This document shows positions 54,567-64,000 of a DNA stretch of 64,000 nucleotides, piece after piece. This DNA is from Serinus canaria (Eukaryota > Chordata > Aves > Passeriformes > Fringillidae), in assembly GCF_022539315.1 (NCBI RefSeq), contig NC_066337.1, forward strand, positions 3,119,234 to 3,183,233, in the 5' to 3' direction. The translations under genes were made by a program, and so were the position numbers. The notes beneath the pieces are model-generated. The model had not been told where the DNA came from. It ran no database searches and saw only the letters and a program-made list of their open reading frames with translations. Position 1 is the stretch's first letter. The number at the start of each line of letters is the position of its first letter.

Positions 54567-57279
54567 CTGTGCTCACCAATGCCAATAATTATTTAGCAAT
54601 CAGAGTATCAACAGACAGCAGAAGGAGCAGATTCTGGTTCAGATCCTGGATCTTGCTGCTCTGATGGTACTCCAAGAACCTCTCTGACCTTCCCTGCCCT
54701 GACAGCAGGATTTCAGCACAGAGCAACACAAGCTCCTCAGGGTCAGGGGCTGCTCAGAGAATTTTCTGTCACAGGGAAGAAAGGGAAAGCCCTGTTTGAG
54801 CACCCAGACCAAAGGAAAAGCCAAATTTCCATGGGACCCAGAGCCAGTTGTCCCAACAGCTCCATCAGCTGGAAATCCTCAAACCAAGTCCAGGATCCAG
54901 CTCAACCCCCACTCCAGTTGGGCTCTCTGCAAATTCTTGCCTGTTCCCTGTCTGACTAAGACAGGGGCACCTTTCTATATCCAAAGCCATAAAAAGCAGG
55001 CTGGGACTTCCTGCACTCTGCAAAGCAGGGACAGTCCTGTCTCCTCTCCAGCTCTTCAGAACTCCATGACTTGGGATGGAAAGATCCTCCCTGACTCCCC
55101 TGCCTCCAGGAGAACCACCACGTCGTGGTTTGTCACCTTCCTGCTGACAGGGAACTTAAAAAAGGGATCTGTACAATTTTTGTTTATTCCCACCCAACAT
55201 CTGGCTTCTCCCAAAGCTTCCAGTGGCCAAACAGGAGGGAGTGGTGTGACAGCCAGTGGGGGTGCAGCCTGCTCCAGCTGGGGGCTGAAGGAGCAGTGCT
55301 AATTCCACTCCTGTCAGGGTACTTCCGATCAATCCAGAGATAAGCACAGACATCGTAAGCAGGTTTTTTTCACGCTGCCAAGTGGCCACCATGGCTCTCC
55401 TCCCTTCTTCTGACACAGTCCCACTTCACTCCCCTAAGCCACCAGTTGGACAGTCAGAGGAGACAAAGAGAAATTCCAAGACGCAGCATCCCTCTGCTCA
55501 CTCCTCTCAGGGAAGCTGACACAAACCCATCCCACTTGCCAAACAGTGAAAAAGAAAACAGCCCAGCACAGCACATCAAAACTGCACTTTAATTAACTTG
55601 GGATTGTTTTCCCTCTCCCCCTCTCGCCTTTTTTTATTCCTTTTCTTCTCTGTCTCCTGGCGTCAAGAACCAAATTGAGATGCAGGTGAATTCATTTTCA
55701 TAAACTATCAGTTTCCATCAAATCTATCTAATCCATCTCTCTCTACAAAATCCCTTAAGCAGAAGATCTCGCTCCCACTCTGCCTTCCCCAGCTGTGTAA
55801 GCCTCGCAGAGCCGGCAGAAATACCAGGCGTGGGTGGCACTACAAGTTCCCAGCTCTCTCTAGATGTGAATATCACTGAGCTTACACGTCCTCGCCGTTC
55901 CCTCTAAAACATATGGCTTTAATGTAGCACCAGTCACTTCCCATCAAGATCAAAGTTTAAATATATCTGCGGACCAGGACGGGAAAGCAGGTGCTGCTTG
56001 TGGGTCCAGAGCGAGGGGCTGAGCTGGGATGGAGATGGGATGGGCCACAGCTGGAGCACAGCTGCAGGGAGAAACTAGGGATGGATAGAGAGACTAGGGA
56101 TTGGGAAGGGGTTTGAGCTGGGAACACACATCCCTCAGTGCCTATCCCTCCACAGATATGGCACAACACCCCAAAATTCCTTCATCCAACTGGAACATCC
56201 AGAGCAGCTGATGCAGACAACATTCCCCAGCTCTGAAACAACTGAAAACTCACAATCCACAGCGTGAGCAGGGCAGAAAGTCAGCTAGCCCTGCCTTGAT
56301 GCCACACTGGCTTTTCCACAAACTCTGCTTTGAACCTCTACCTCCCAGGGACTCAGCCTGCCAGGCAAAGTGATGGCAGTGAGCAGGATTGGGGCTGGGG
56401 AGGCAGGAGAAGAGGCAGGAGGAGATATTGCATTTCTTTCAGCATCACCCAAGTGTGTTTATCAGGACCACACACAAAGGTATTGGCCACAGACTGAATG
56501 TGTCTCATGGAAGTGTTTCCCAAAGCTGCTGGGAGCTGGAGGGCTCATCAGAGAATCTTAATTGGTTTTCTCTTAAAAAACTCCAAATGCATAAATTAAA
56601 GCAATATAATAAACTCCTGCCTGTTTCTCATTATTTATAATATGAACACAGCAAGACAACACTGCAAAGAAACTTTCTCCAAATTCTCTCTCCCAAGATG
56701 GAGCAGCCAGGAGTGTGGGGAGGCTCTGGCACCCTGGGGCAAAGAGGGACCTGGAGAAAGGAGGGGATCCTCACTGCTGGGATAACATCCTGGGGGATAA
56801 GACTGGGGCTGCTACAACCTCCTCTTTGTTGGGGTTCATGTCTTGCTCCTGCCAGCCAGGTCTCTTTATGATCATCTTTCATCTCCCTCTCTCCTTTTAT
56901 TTCCTCTCCAGTGCAGGCACTTGCTCTCAACAGCTCATTTTTTTTTCTGTGTTGTGGATGGTTCTGCCCTTTCATCCCAGCCTCCAGAGGCTCCAGCAAA
57001 GCTCAAAGTCTCACCCTGGCCCAGGCAAAGCAAACATCAAAGCAAGGAGCTGATGCTCAGGCTGGGGCTCTGATGCTGATCAGCCTGGCACCTTCCAGGC
57101 TGTCCCAAGGCCATGCCACCTGCAGGGGGTGATGAATCTTGGTGGGATCAGCCAAATGGAAGGTGGGCAGTGGACCTCAATGACCTGGCATTCAGCTGAG
57201 AGCCAAAACTTCAACAGCAAGTCCAGTTTCCCTGCTTCTGGTGAAGTTTTTTCCTGATATATTTGTTTCAGCTCAACAA
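54567..57279. other. Unique non-coding sequence
   Basis: No gene recognised. A pyrimidine-rich, CpG-poor run lies at 55600-55660. Around 55690-55800 and 55860-55970 are AT-rich words (TAATCCATC, GGCTTTAATGTAGC, TTTAAATATATCTGC) that could be small regulatory sites. Confidence 0.5.
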
Positions 57280-57281
57280 TC

Positions 57282-57406
57282 ACAGAATCCCACAATGGCA
57301 TGGATTGGAAAGGACCTTAAAAACCATTTAGTTCTACTTCCTGCCATGGGCAGGGACACCTTCCACAAAACCAGAGACCCTTCAACCTGTCCTTGAAAGC
57401 ACCAGA
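57282..57406 (-). mobile_element. CR1 LINE 3'-end fragment
   Basis: The plus strand reads CACAGAATCCCACAATGGCA, TGGATTGGAAAGGACCTTAA, CTTCCTGCCATGGGCAGGGA, CACCTTCCACAAAACCAGAG and CAACCTGTCCTTGAAAGCAC. This is the reverse complement of a CR1 3' end, about 120 bp. It is truncated and non-coding. Confidence 0.87.
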
Positions 57407-57599
57407 CTTTATCTTAGTAAAGTCTCCAGTGAATTAATCTCCTTGTGAAGCGCTCAGTGATTCTATTTCCCAAGTTATGAGGCCAGAATCCCACGGGTGA
57501 GCTGAGAAAAGGAGCCAGTCCCTTGCACGTACAGCCACATTTAAAAAAGAAAACACAAACCAAAACAGACCTTGCTCCTGTTTTCTTTCTCTTTACTCC
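57407..57599. other. Unique non-coding sequence
   Basis: No gene or repeat recognised. Confidence 0.45.
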
Positions 57600-58215
57600 T
57601 CCCCAAAAGTAGGTTATTTATATTTTAATTAAAGTGAGCACAATGTAACTCCGAGAGTTTGGCCGCTGAGCGTTGTCTCAGCTTGGGCTGGAAGATAAAC
57701 AGGCTCAAATACTCTCAGTGTGGCCCTTTTCTGGGAAGCACAGGGATCAGGCTCACAATTCATCTTAAACCATCACAAGATGATGCCCATTAGAGGGGAG
57801 AGAAGGGGTGTTAATGAGATGAAGTGTGAGAGTGGGGGGGAAATGAATAAAAGCAACAGCATGAATAGCACATGAGAGGCAAATGAAATAATTACTCCAT
57901 TCACCATTGTTACAACAACACAATAAATTTAATGCAATTTCTAAAGGCCAACCAGTTTTCTTTCTTACTTTCTGGTTCTTTTTTCTGCCTCCCCCCCCAC
58001 CTTTTTTTAAGTTCCTTTTTACAGTTTCAGAATTATGCTTTAATTAGCATAACATTTAAATTAGCGAATGGAATCTTAATTAGCTGAGGAAATAGACTTT
58101 TGTTGGAGTGGTTGCTAAAACAAATAAATCCTCTTCCTCTTTCAAGAGCCATTTGCTTATGGCACATTTAATAGCCTAGTGTACCATAAACAATTTGAGA
58201 CAAGGATAAGTAATT
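57600..58215. promoter_or_regulatory. Candidate conserved enhancer-type element, AATTAGC triplet
   Basis: AT-rich and repeat-free. AATTAGC occurs three times in 43 bp (58042-58048, 58059-58065, 58078-58084), and ATGCTTTAATTAGCAT (58035-58050) is a near-palindrome. To the left are CACCATTGTTACAACAAC (SOX-like, paired), CACAATAAATTTAATGC and CAAATGAAATAATTACTCC. To the right are GTGTACCATAAACAATTTG (FOX/SOX-like) and AAGTAATTAAATTAG. Homotypic TAAT-core clusters like this are typical of homeodomain-bound enhancers. Activity is inferred. Confidence 0.45.
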
Positions 58216-60568
58216 AAATTAGAAAACATGCCGACAGAAGTAGCCCAGCCTGGCCTTCTGGAGCTACAAGGAGATAATGCAAACCTCCCTTCAGGAGGGA
58301 AAAGTGGCCATGCTGGGATGTTCAGTTTTTGTTTGCAGAATTCCAGTTGCCCAAGGTTTTGGGTTGAACATTGGAGCCTCGGGGGTGGTTGAGCCCTGAC
58401 TGAAGGAAGGCTCCCATGGGAATGCAAGGAGAGGGTTGCAGAAGGTTCAGCCAGAAAGACAAACCCATAAAGGATGTTTTGTCTTAAAGGAAAAGCCCAC
58501 AGTGGTGAAGCTCTGAGATGAGTGGGATAGGGGCCACAGGTTGAAATGAGAGAGAATTTCCAAGAGAATTTCCATCCAGAAATTCTTTCAGCTGCTGCAT
58601 TTGAGGTTCATCCACCTCAACATGAGACCCAGGTCCGGGACCATCTTCTGGGTGTGATCTAACTTTGCTCCCTCTCTCCTGGGTAGGAAACATCTCCCCC
58701 AGCTTTAGCCTCGGCATGGTTGGACAGGAACCAGCACCTGGACAAGGCAATCAGCTCACCTGTCCTGAAATTCTATTCCATGAAAAATGCCCCCAGCAGG
58801 CAGCTCCTCTCTCTCCCTGTGCCAAGAGAGTGCCAAGTCAGGCAGCTCAGGCTTCAACATCCATGTTCTGTCTCCCTCAAGTTATCACAAGTGATAAATT
58901 TTCTCCCATCCCTAAAAAGTCAGGATCCTTTTGTTAGTATTAAGGCACGAGACTTGTGGATGCAACAGGAAAAACAACACCACCCAACATTCCCACACAA
59001 ACCCTTTGGAGGACACACTTCCAGGACCTTATCTGCACAGGCAAAGTGCACAGCAGGTACTTAAAAACCTGGATAGTCCCAGGATGTAACAAAAATAAGT
59101 CCTAAGCCTCCTGCACTCTCAGCTTTTAAGGATGAGCAGGGATATTGTCAGTCAGGAGAGGTGGGAAACAGCAAGACCCAGGGGAGGATGTATTGGTGGA
59201 TCTTTCTGTGCCTTGCAGAGGATTGTGACAACCATCATCACATCCAAAGCATCTTCCAGCTGATGAGCAAATCCTTGGGTGGCCCTGGGAGGCCTCCTGT
59301 CCCTGCTGTCCCTCCTCTCCAGCACAGCCCTGGCAGCTGAAGACAGAGTGTTTCCAGCAGCAGGGCTGCTCTATCCCGCTCTGGCCAGGCAACTGCAGAG
59401 AGCAATAAAAGTTTAATGGCTCCCAGTGGGTCGATTCCAAAAGAATGAAAACGCCATAAATCCAGCATAGTGCTTATGTGGAGCTTAAAAACAAACTGCT
59501 CCAATCACACTTAGCGAAGTCGTCCAGTCTTCTCAGAAGACAGGGATGAAAAGGAAAGATTTAACCTTAGCCATGCCTTGGGTAGAATTCAGGTTGGGCA
59601 GAAAAACAGTTTGGCCTCAGTGGGAAGATTTTCCTGGCTTTGTTTTTATTTAGTGTGATTTAAATCCCTCTGTGTGCATCCCTGCCATGAGGGCTCACAC
59701 TCCCAGGCATCACCAGAGCTCAGGGTACTCATGAAAAATTGCCAGGATCAGGCAAAAGCTAGCTCCTTTCTTTCCAGACTAAGCTATGCTGAGGATCCCC
59801 TTTTAAAACCCTTGCTCCGTGATGTTTCCCCATGCCAAACTATTCCAGCCCCACTGCCTCATTCCTCCTCTCTCTGCATTGTGACAGCCAACAATTTTCA
59901 GTAACAGCCTCTCTTAAGGAAAATGCTCCATCACAGGTTTAATTCCTGGCCACCACTCTCTTTCCATCTTACCTCCCTTTGTTCCCTGCTTCATCACACA
60001 GCTGTGGGCGCTGGAGCTTGTTGGGAGGATGGGAAAAGCAAAACTCCCTGTGTGTAATCCCATCTCTCATGGCAGAAATGCCTTCCCAAGGAGGCCAAGG
60101 TGCAGCACAGCCCCATCCATCTTGTGTCCATCTGCTCCGTGGTGCTGCTGAAGCCAGGGGTGGGGAGGGCTGCAGAGAACAATTAACCTCTGCTCTCTGC
60201 TGGGGAAAAGTCCATCAGCAAAGAGGAGCCAAATCCTGGCTTTTTCCACCTGTGTTCTCCTTTCCCAGCAGCAGTGGCTGTGCCATCCTCTGGGTTCTTG
60301 TGCTTCTCACCCCCTACAAGCTGCTCTGCCCTCAGCAAAAAGAGCTGTTAGGTCTCAGGGAGGCTGAGAAGAGCAGCATTTCACAAGAACACTGACACTC
60401 ATCTTCTCCTGACCTCAAGGGCTGGGAAAACCCACACCCCAAGCAACAAAACCATCCCAAACCAATTGAAAGTTACTCAGCAAAGTCAGATTCTTCCCCA
60501 TTTGAAAACAGGTCATCACCCAATCCCCATTTCCTATTTCTTACACATCCATTACCAGCTTTCATAGC
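58216..60568. other. Unique non-coding sequence
   Basis: No gene or repeat recognised. Frames of up to 138 codons (59979-60395, plus) have no domain. Confidence 0.5.
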
Positions 60569-60569
60569 A

Positions 60570-60662
60570 GAGTCACAGAATTGTCTAGGTTGGGAAAGAT
60601 CTCCAAGATCATCCAGCCCAACTTTGAGTCCAGCCAAAGCACCCCACACAATCAAGTCCAGG
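60570..60662 (-). mobile_element. CR1 LINE 3'-end fragment
   Basis: The plus strand reads AGTCACAGAATTGTCTAGGT, TGGGAAAGATCTCCAAGATC, ATCCAGCCCAACTTTGAGTC and CAGCCAAAGCACCCCACAC. This is the reverse complement of a CR1 3' end, about 90 bp. Short but clear. Confidence 0.82.
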
Positions 60663-62096
60663 AAATACCTTGTTCTGCCTCTAGTGGAATGTTGGTAACT
60701 GAAGTGATCTTTGTTTCTAATTCCTGAAAGGTCATTCGAAATATAAAGAGGATGTTTTGGTGGTGCTGGGATGAGGACACCCAGCCTAAGCACAGGGTCC
60801 CCTCCAGCCTCTCCCACCCACAGCTCCTCTGTGGGACCCCCAGCACCCATAATTCCTCATTTTTAATATAAAACCCTGTATAAGATTTTGACCCATCACT
60901 TCTAAAGCTCAGAAAGCTGCTGAAACACCACAGCTGGAGCACTGCTCCACATAAACCTCCCTCTGCCAGGAGACAGAGGCAACAAGTCTAATTACTAAAA
61001 TTGCATCTACACTGCAGTCACAGAAGCTGAGCTGGCTTAAAGCAAGCTATGCCCTCATCCCAAATAGCCTTTTTATGGACATGCTTATACACATAGACAA
61101 GGAAAAAACAGCAAAGCCAAACAAACCACTAGAAAAAGAGGCTTTCTTCTGGTAAAATTCCAAATGGCAGCCAAATTATGCATTAAAACTACTAAACTCT
61201 TCTCTTTAGGAAACTTCTAGCCCTTCCCTGCTTTGTTGAGAGGACATGGGGCAGAATGAGGACACTGGATAGGAGTGGATGTTGCAGCAGTGCCAAACAC
61301 TTGGAGCTGGAAGGACAAAGTGTCTGATGGAGACCAAAGCAAAATCCTACCCAATTCCTTCCCTCCTTTCACAGCATCAGCTATTTTTTTCATTTTTAAA
61401 ATACATTTCAGCCCTCCAGAACTCAGACACCCCAAAATGGCCCAGCTTCATCCTCTGAGCCATTACTCCAGCAATATTTATAGTTTTCCAAGAACAAACA
61501 AAGCCATCACACCGAAGCCTGCCTGTTAATGGCACAGCCTGGGGATAGATGACTTTGGGGAAATCACTGTGGCGAGCGCACACTGGTGATGGATGGAAGA
61601 GGAAAGGGGGGAAAAGGAAAGGAAAAACAGCAGTCTGCAGAAACAGGGGGGCAATTTGCAGACTTGAGTAGAGTCACACCTCCTTGCTCCAGTGACAAAT
61701 CTGCTCCATTAGGCCTATAAACCACACTTTGCCAGCACCAAGCTGCAGAGAATGGCTTGAGCTCAGTAATGGGCCTCACAAGGCAAATGCAAGCCCAAAA
61801 CAAACACTTTCCTAAATGCCTCATAACTTCTTTGTTCCACCTGACTGCAGTCAAACCTGAACTCCGACCTTGCTGTTTCTGCCACGCTTCAAACCTCCAG
61901 AAAAAAGCCCAGCAAACCTGATGAGACCCTCAGCTCATTCCTGGGCTGCACCAGCTCTCAGTGCAGCTCTCTGATGCTCAGCACAGAGAAATTTCTTTCC
62001 TATGCTGCACTTATTTAGGGAAAAGCAAAGGGTAGCCACAGAGGTGATGGGAGTCAGGGCTCCTCTCCAACCACTCATCTTCAGAGAAGGGATTTC
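60663..62096. other. Unique non-coding sequence
   Basis: No gene or repeat recognised. The minus-strand frame 60473-60850 runs through the CR1 fragment and is not a gene. Confidence 0.5.
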
Positions 62097-62097
62097 A

Positions 62098-62485
62098 GAG
62101 AACCATGGAATATCCTGACTGGGAAGGGATCTGCAAGGATCACCGAGTCTAACTCCTGGCCCTGCAGACCCCCCAACAATCCCACCCTGTCTCTGAGAGC
62201 ATTGTCCAAACACTCCTGGAGCTCTGGCAGCCTCGGGGCTGTGCCCATTCCCCAAGGAGCCTGGGCACTGCCCGGCACCCTCTGGGGGAGAACCCTTCCC
62301 TGATATCCAACCTAAACTTGCCCTGGCTCAGCTCCAGCCATTCCCTGCGTCCTGTCCCTGATCACCAGAGAGGAGAGATCTGTGCCTGCCCATCCACTGT
62401 CCGTTTTGAGGAAGTTGTAGGCTGCTGTGAGGTCTCCCCTGATTTCTCCCAGCCCCAGCCTGAGGATGCTGACCCCGCTGTGCCT
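62098..62485 (-). mobile_element. CR1 LINE 3'-region fragment
   Basis: The plus strand shows GAACCATGGAATATCCTGAC, GAAGGGATCTGCAAGGATCA, CCGAGTCTAACTCCTGGCCC, CCAACAATCCCACCCTGTC, GGAGCTCTGGCAGCCTCGGG, GGAGCCTGGGCACTGCCCGG, CAACCTAAACTTGCCCTGGC and GAAGTTGTAGGCTGCTGTGA. This is the reverse complement of a CR1 3' region of nearly 390 bp and the best preserved inward stretch in the window. No intact reverse-transcriptase frame. Confidence 0.9.
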
Positions 62486-62884
62486 TGCAGGATTAACACA
62501 TCTTGAGATCCACTGACGAAAGGATGCTGCAGGTAAGGGAAAAATGCGATTCCCTCGGACACAAACTCTGACATCCTATCTTAATCCTCAGCTGCAACAG
62601 GAGCACTACCCTGGGATCTCCCCCCGTGTTATTAAAGCACTCCAGATGGTTTTGATGGGGAAGAGACATTCATTGTGATACCCCAGACACCAAGCTGACA
62701 TCTCAGCGGCTGCAGAAACATCACAGAGAAAATCGGTTCCCCACCAGAGTGTTTGTGCAGCAAGAGGAAACTCGTGAACTGAAGCAGAAAATCCTCCACG
62801 ACTGCTCTAGACTAATAATTGCCCAAACGCCGGGTGGTGGCAAAAAAAAAACAACCCACAAAGCGATGCCTGGCTTTGAAACCA
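62486..62884. other. Unique non-coding sequence
   Basis: No gene recognised. A9 or so lies at 62843-62851, and a few CpGs appear as the CpG-rich zone is approached. Confidence 0.45.
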
Positions 62885-63141
62885 GCCCTGCTTCTCGACC
62901 CTGAGGCAGCGGCTCTGCTGCCGCCCCGAGGGGGCGAGTGAGCCGCGGGACACGGTGTCCAGCAACAAATTAAATGCCAGCAGAGCCGCCTCGCTCAGCC
63001 CGGGCACCCCGCGGGCAGCAGAGATGAGCTCGCTCCGGCTCTCCGGTGTTCGCGGCTCTCCAGTCCCCTCCCGCGCATCCATCCGCGCCGCCTCTCCTCT
63101 CATCCCCTCGCCTCTCTTCCTCCCGGCTTCTGAATCTCGCC
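62885..63141. promoter_or_regulatory. CpG-island-like segment
   Basis: I count about 26 CpGs in some 250 bp (for example GCCGCCCCGAGGGGGCGAG, GAGCCGCGGGACACGG, CCCGCGGGCAGC, GTTCGCGGCTCTC, CCCGCGCATCCATCCGCGCC), against a CpG-poor background. It has high GC content and no TATA box. In birds such segments usually mark promoters or CpG-type enhancers. No exon with a splice donor can be defined. The 64-codon frame at 62955-63149 lies inside it and is Ser/Arg-rich without a domain. A gene to the right of the window is a plausible owner. Confidence 0.6.
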
Positions 63142-63346
63142 CTTCCTAGGGGCCTTCCTCCCTCCCTTCCCAGGGGTTCTGCCTTCCTCTCCCCCTTCCC
63201 AGAGGTTCTGCCTTCCTCTCTCCGTTCCCAGGGGGTCTGCCTTCCTCTCTTCCTTCCCAGGGGTTCTGCCTTCCTCTCGCCCTTCCCAGGGGTTCTGCCT
63301 TCCTCTCTCCCTTCCCAGGGGTTCTGCCTTCCTCTCTCCCTTTGCA
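63142..63346 (+). repeat. 29-bp minisatellite, six exact-period copies
   Basis: The unit CTTCCCAGGGGTTCTGCCTT plus CCTCTCTCC (29 bp) starts at 63166, 63195, 63224, 63253, 63282 and 63311. A partial seventh starts at 63340, and a degenerate 24-bp leader begins at 63142. Copies differ by one to three bases. One strand is pyrimidine-rich. Because 29 is not a multiple of 3 and the unit has no stop in any phase, long open frames pass through it on both strands (222 codons plus, 175 codons minus). These are artefacts. Confidence 0.95.
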
Positions 63347-63735
63347 GCAGTGGTGCAGAGGGACAGAGCCCGCGTGTGCATCGTGGTCATTTAGAGGCGC
63401 TTCTCCCTCTGTCTCTATCAGAATTCCAAAGGAGCAAAGCCAGCCGGAGCCCTCCTCGCACTGGAAAGGCAGCCAGGCTGCTGGTGTCACCACGATGTCT
63501 TTGTAGTGCTCAGATGCTGGGCAGGAAAAGCAAAGGGGGCAATGTCTGGGGAGTGCTGCAGAATGCTCCATACCCCAGGCTGAGGCCGGGCGCTGGGAAG
63601 CGTCCATCCCGCTTCCCAATGCACTGCTACCCTCCATCCTCACCCTGCGCGGCTCTGGGAAAAGAGATGTCACAAAATTACCACATCACAAGGGAGCAGA
63701 GAGCGCGGCTGTAAGCAGAGGACACAGGGAAGGTC
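63347..63735. other. Unique non-coding sequence
   Basis: No gene recognised. It lies between the minisatellite and the second CpG-rich zone. Confidence 0.45.
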
Positions 63736-64000
63736 CCAGTAGGGACGGGATGAAGGGGAAGGGCGAGCCCCGGGCCGGGGGAGCGGGCGGTCACAGCAGC
63801 CTAACCTTCAATCACCGCCAGGCAGCCGCGCTTGGCTGCCAACAAAATAAAAGCGATCGCTGCGGCCTTTTAAAGAGCAATATAATCGGGGGTGATTACC
63901 ATACAGAGCGGCACGGAGAGAGCTCGGCACAGCAGGAGACTTATGAGGAGTTTGGCTGCTCCGCAAAGCGCAGGCTGGTGCTTTTTGAACCGTGCTGGCA
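63736..64000. promoter_or_regulatory. CpG-rich, motif-dense edge, candidate promoter or conserved element
   Basis: About 19 CpGs in 260 bp by my count. It contains GCGCTTGGCTGCCAACAAA with NFI-type half-sites TTGGC and GCCAA, the 10-bp palindrome AGCGATCGCT at 63852-63861, CCTTTTAAAGAGCAATATAATC (split) and GGGGTGATTACCATACAGAG. CpGs together with AT-rich words suggest a developmental-gene promoter or CpG-rich enhancer continuing past the window. No start codon or splice site can be tied to it. Confidence 0.45.

Noticed and set aside
63142..63346. CRISPR-like regular repeats
   Set aside because: The 29-bp units are directly contiguous with no spacers, and the context is vertebrate; it is a minisatellite.

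Overview
This window looks like nuclear DNA from a bird, probably a songbird, and holds no protein-coding or RNA gene that I can support. The bird assignment rests on eight 3'-end fragments of CR1 LINEs (seven read on the minus strand, one on the plus strand and ending in the ATTCTATGATTCTAT tail), one solo-LTR-like element with TG...CA ends, low overall repeat content and CpG-poor sequence. Open reading frames of 60-220 codons occur on both strands. They overlap one another, have no recognisable domains, no codon-level signal I can see and no paired splice sites, so I treat all of them as chance.

Layout. From 1 to 18 kb the sequence is unique non-coding DNA with two MIR-like SINE fossils (2.1 and 2.7 kb), one CR1 scrap (4.85 kb) and AT-rich, motif-dense blocks at 5.7-6.1, 7.0-7.3, 8.1-8.4, 9.8-10.7, 12.65-12.95, 15.6-16.05, 16.25-16.6 and 17.0-17.9 kb. 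These blocks look like conserved non-coding (enhancer-type) elements. From 18 to 34 kb there are CR1 pieces (18.1, 28.8, 32.6 kb), more candidate elements (20.3-21.6, 23.3-24.0, 25.4-25.6, 27.7-28.3, 30.3-31.7 kb) and further MIR-like scraps. From 34 to 48 kb there is a pyrimidine-rich stretch (34.8-35.3 kb), a pair of 238-bp near-identical direct repeats (36.7 and 40.3 kb), a plus-strand CR1 (38.9 kb), a compact cluster of hairpins including a perfect 18-bp stem with a 5-nt loop (40.9 kb), a second hairpin (43.1 kb) and a 655-bp LTR (46.28-46.93 kb). From 48 to 64 kb the sequence is mostly plain, with CR1 pieces at 57.3, 60.6 and 62.1 kb and a strong homeodomain-type cluster at 58.0 kb. The last kilobase turns CpG-rich, carries a six-copy 29-bp minisatellite, and may approach the promoter of a gene beyond the right edge.

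The whole reads as a regulatory gene desert or a very large intron. Nothing here resembles a new molecular system. The observations most worth a second look are the 238-bp duplicate with its unusual ends, the 40.9-kb hairpin cluster, the AATTAGC triplet at 58.0 kb, the CpG-retaining element at 25.4 kb and the CpG-rich right edge. Calls of conservation are inferences from composition and motif content; no alignment was possible.
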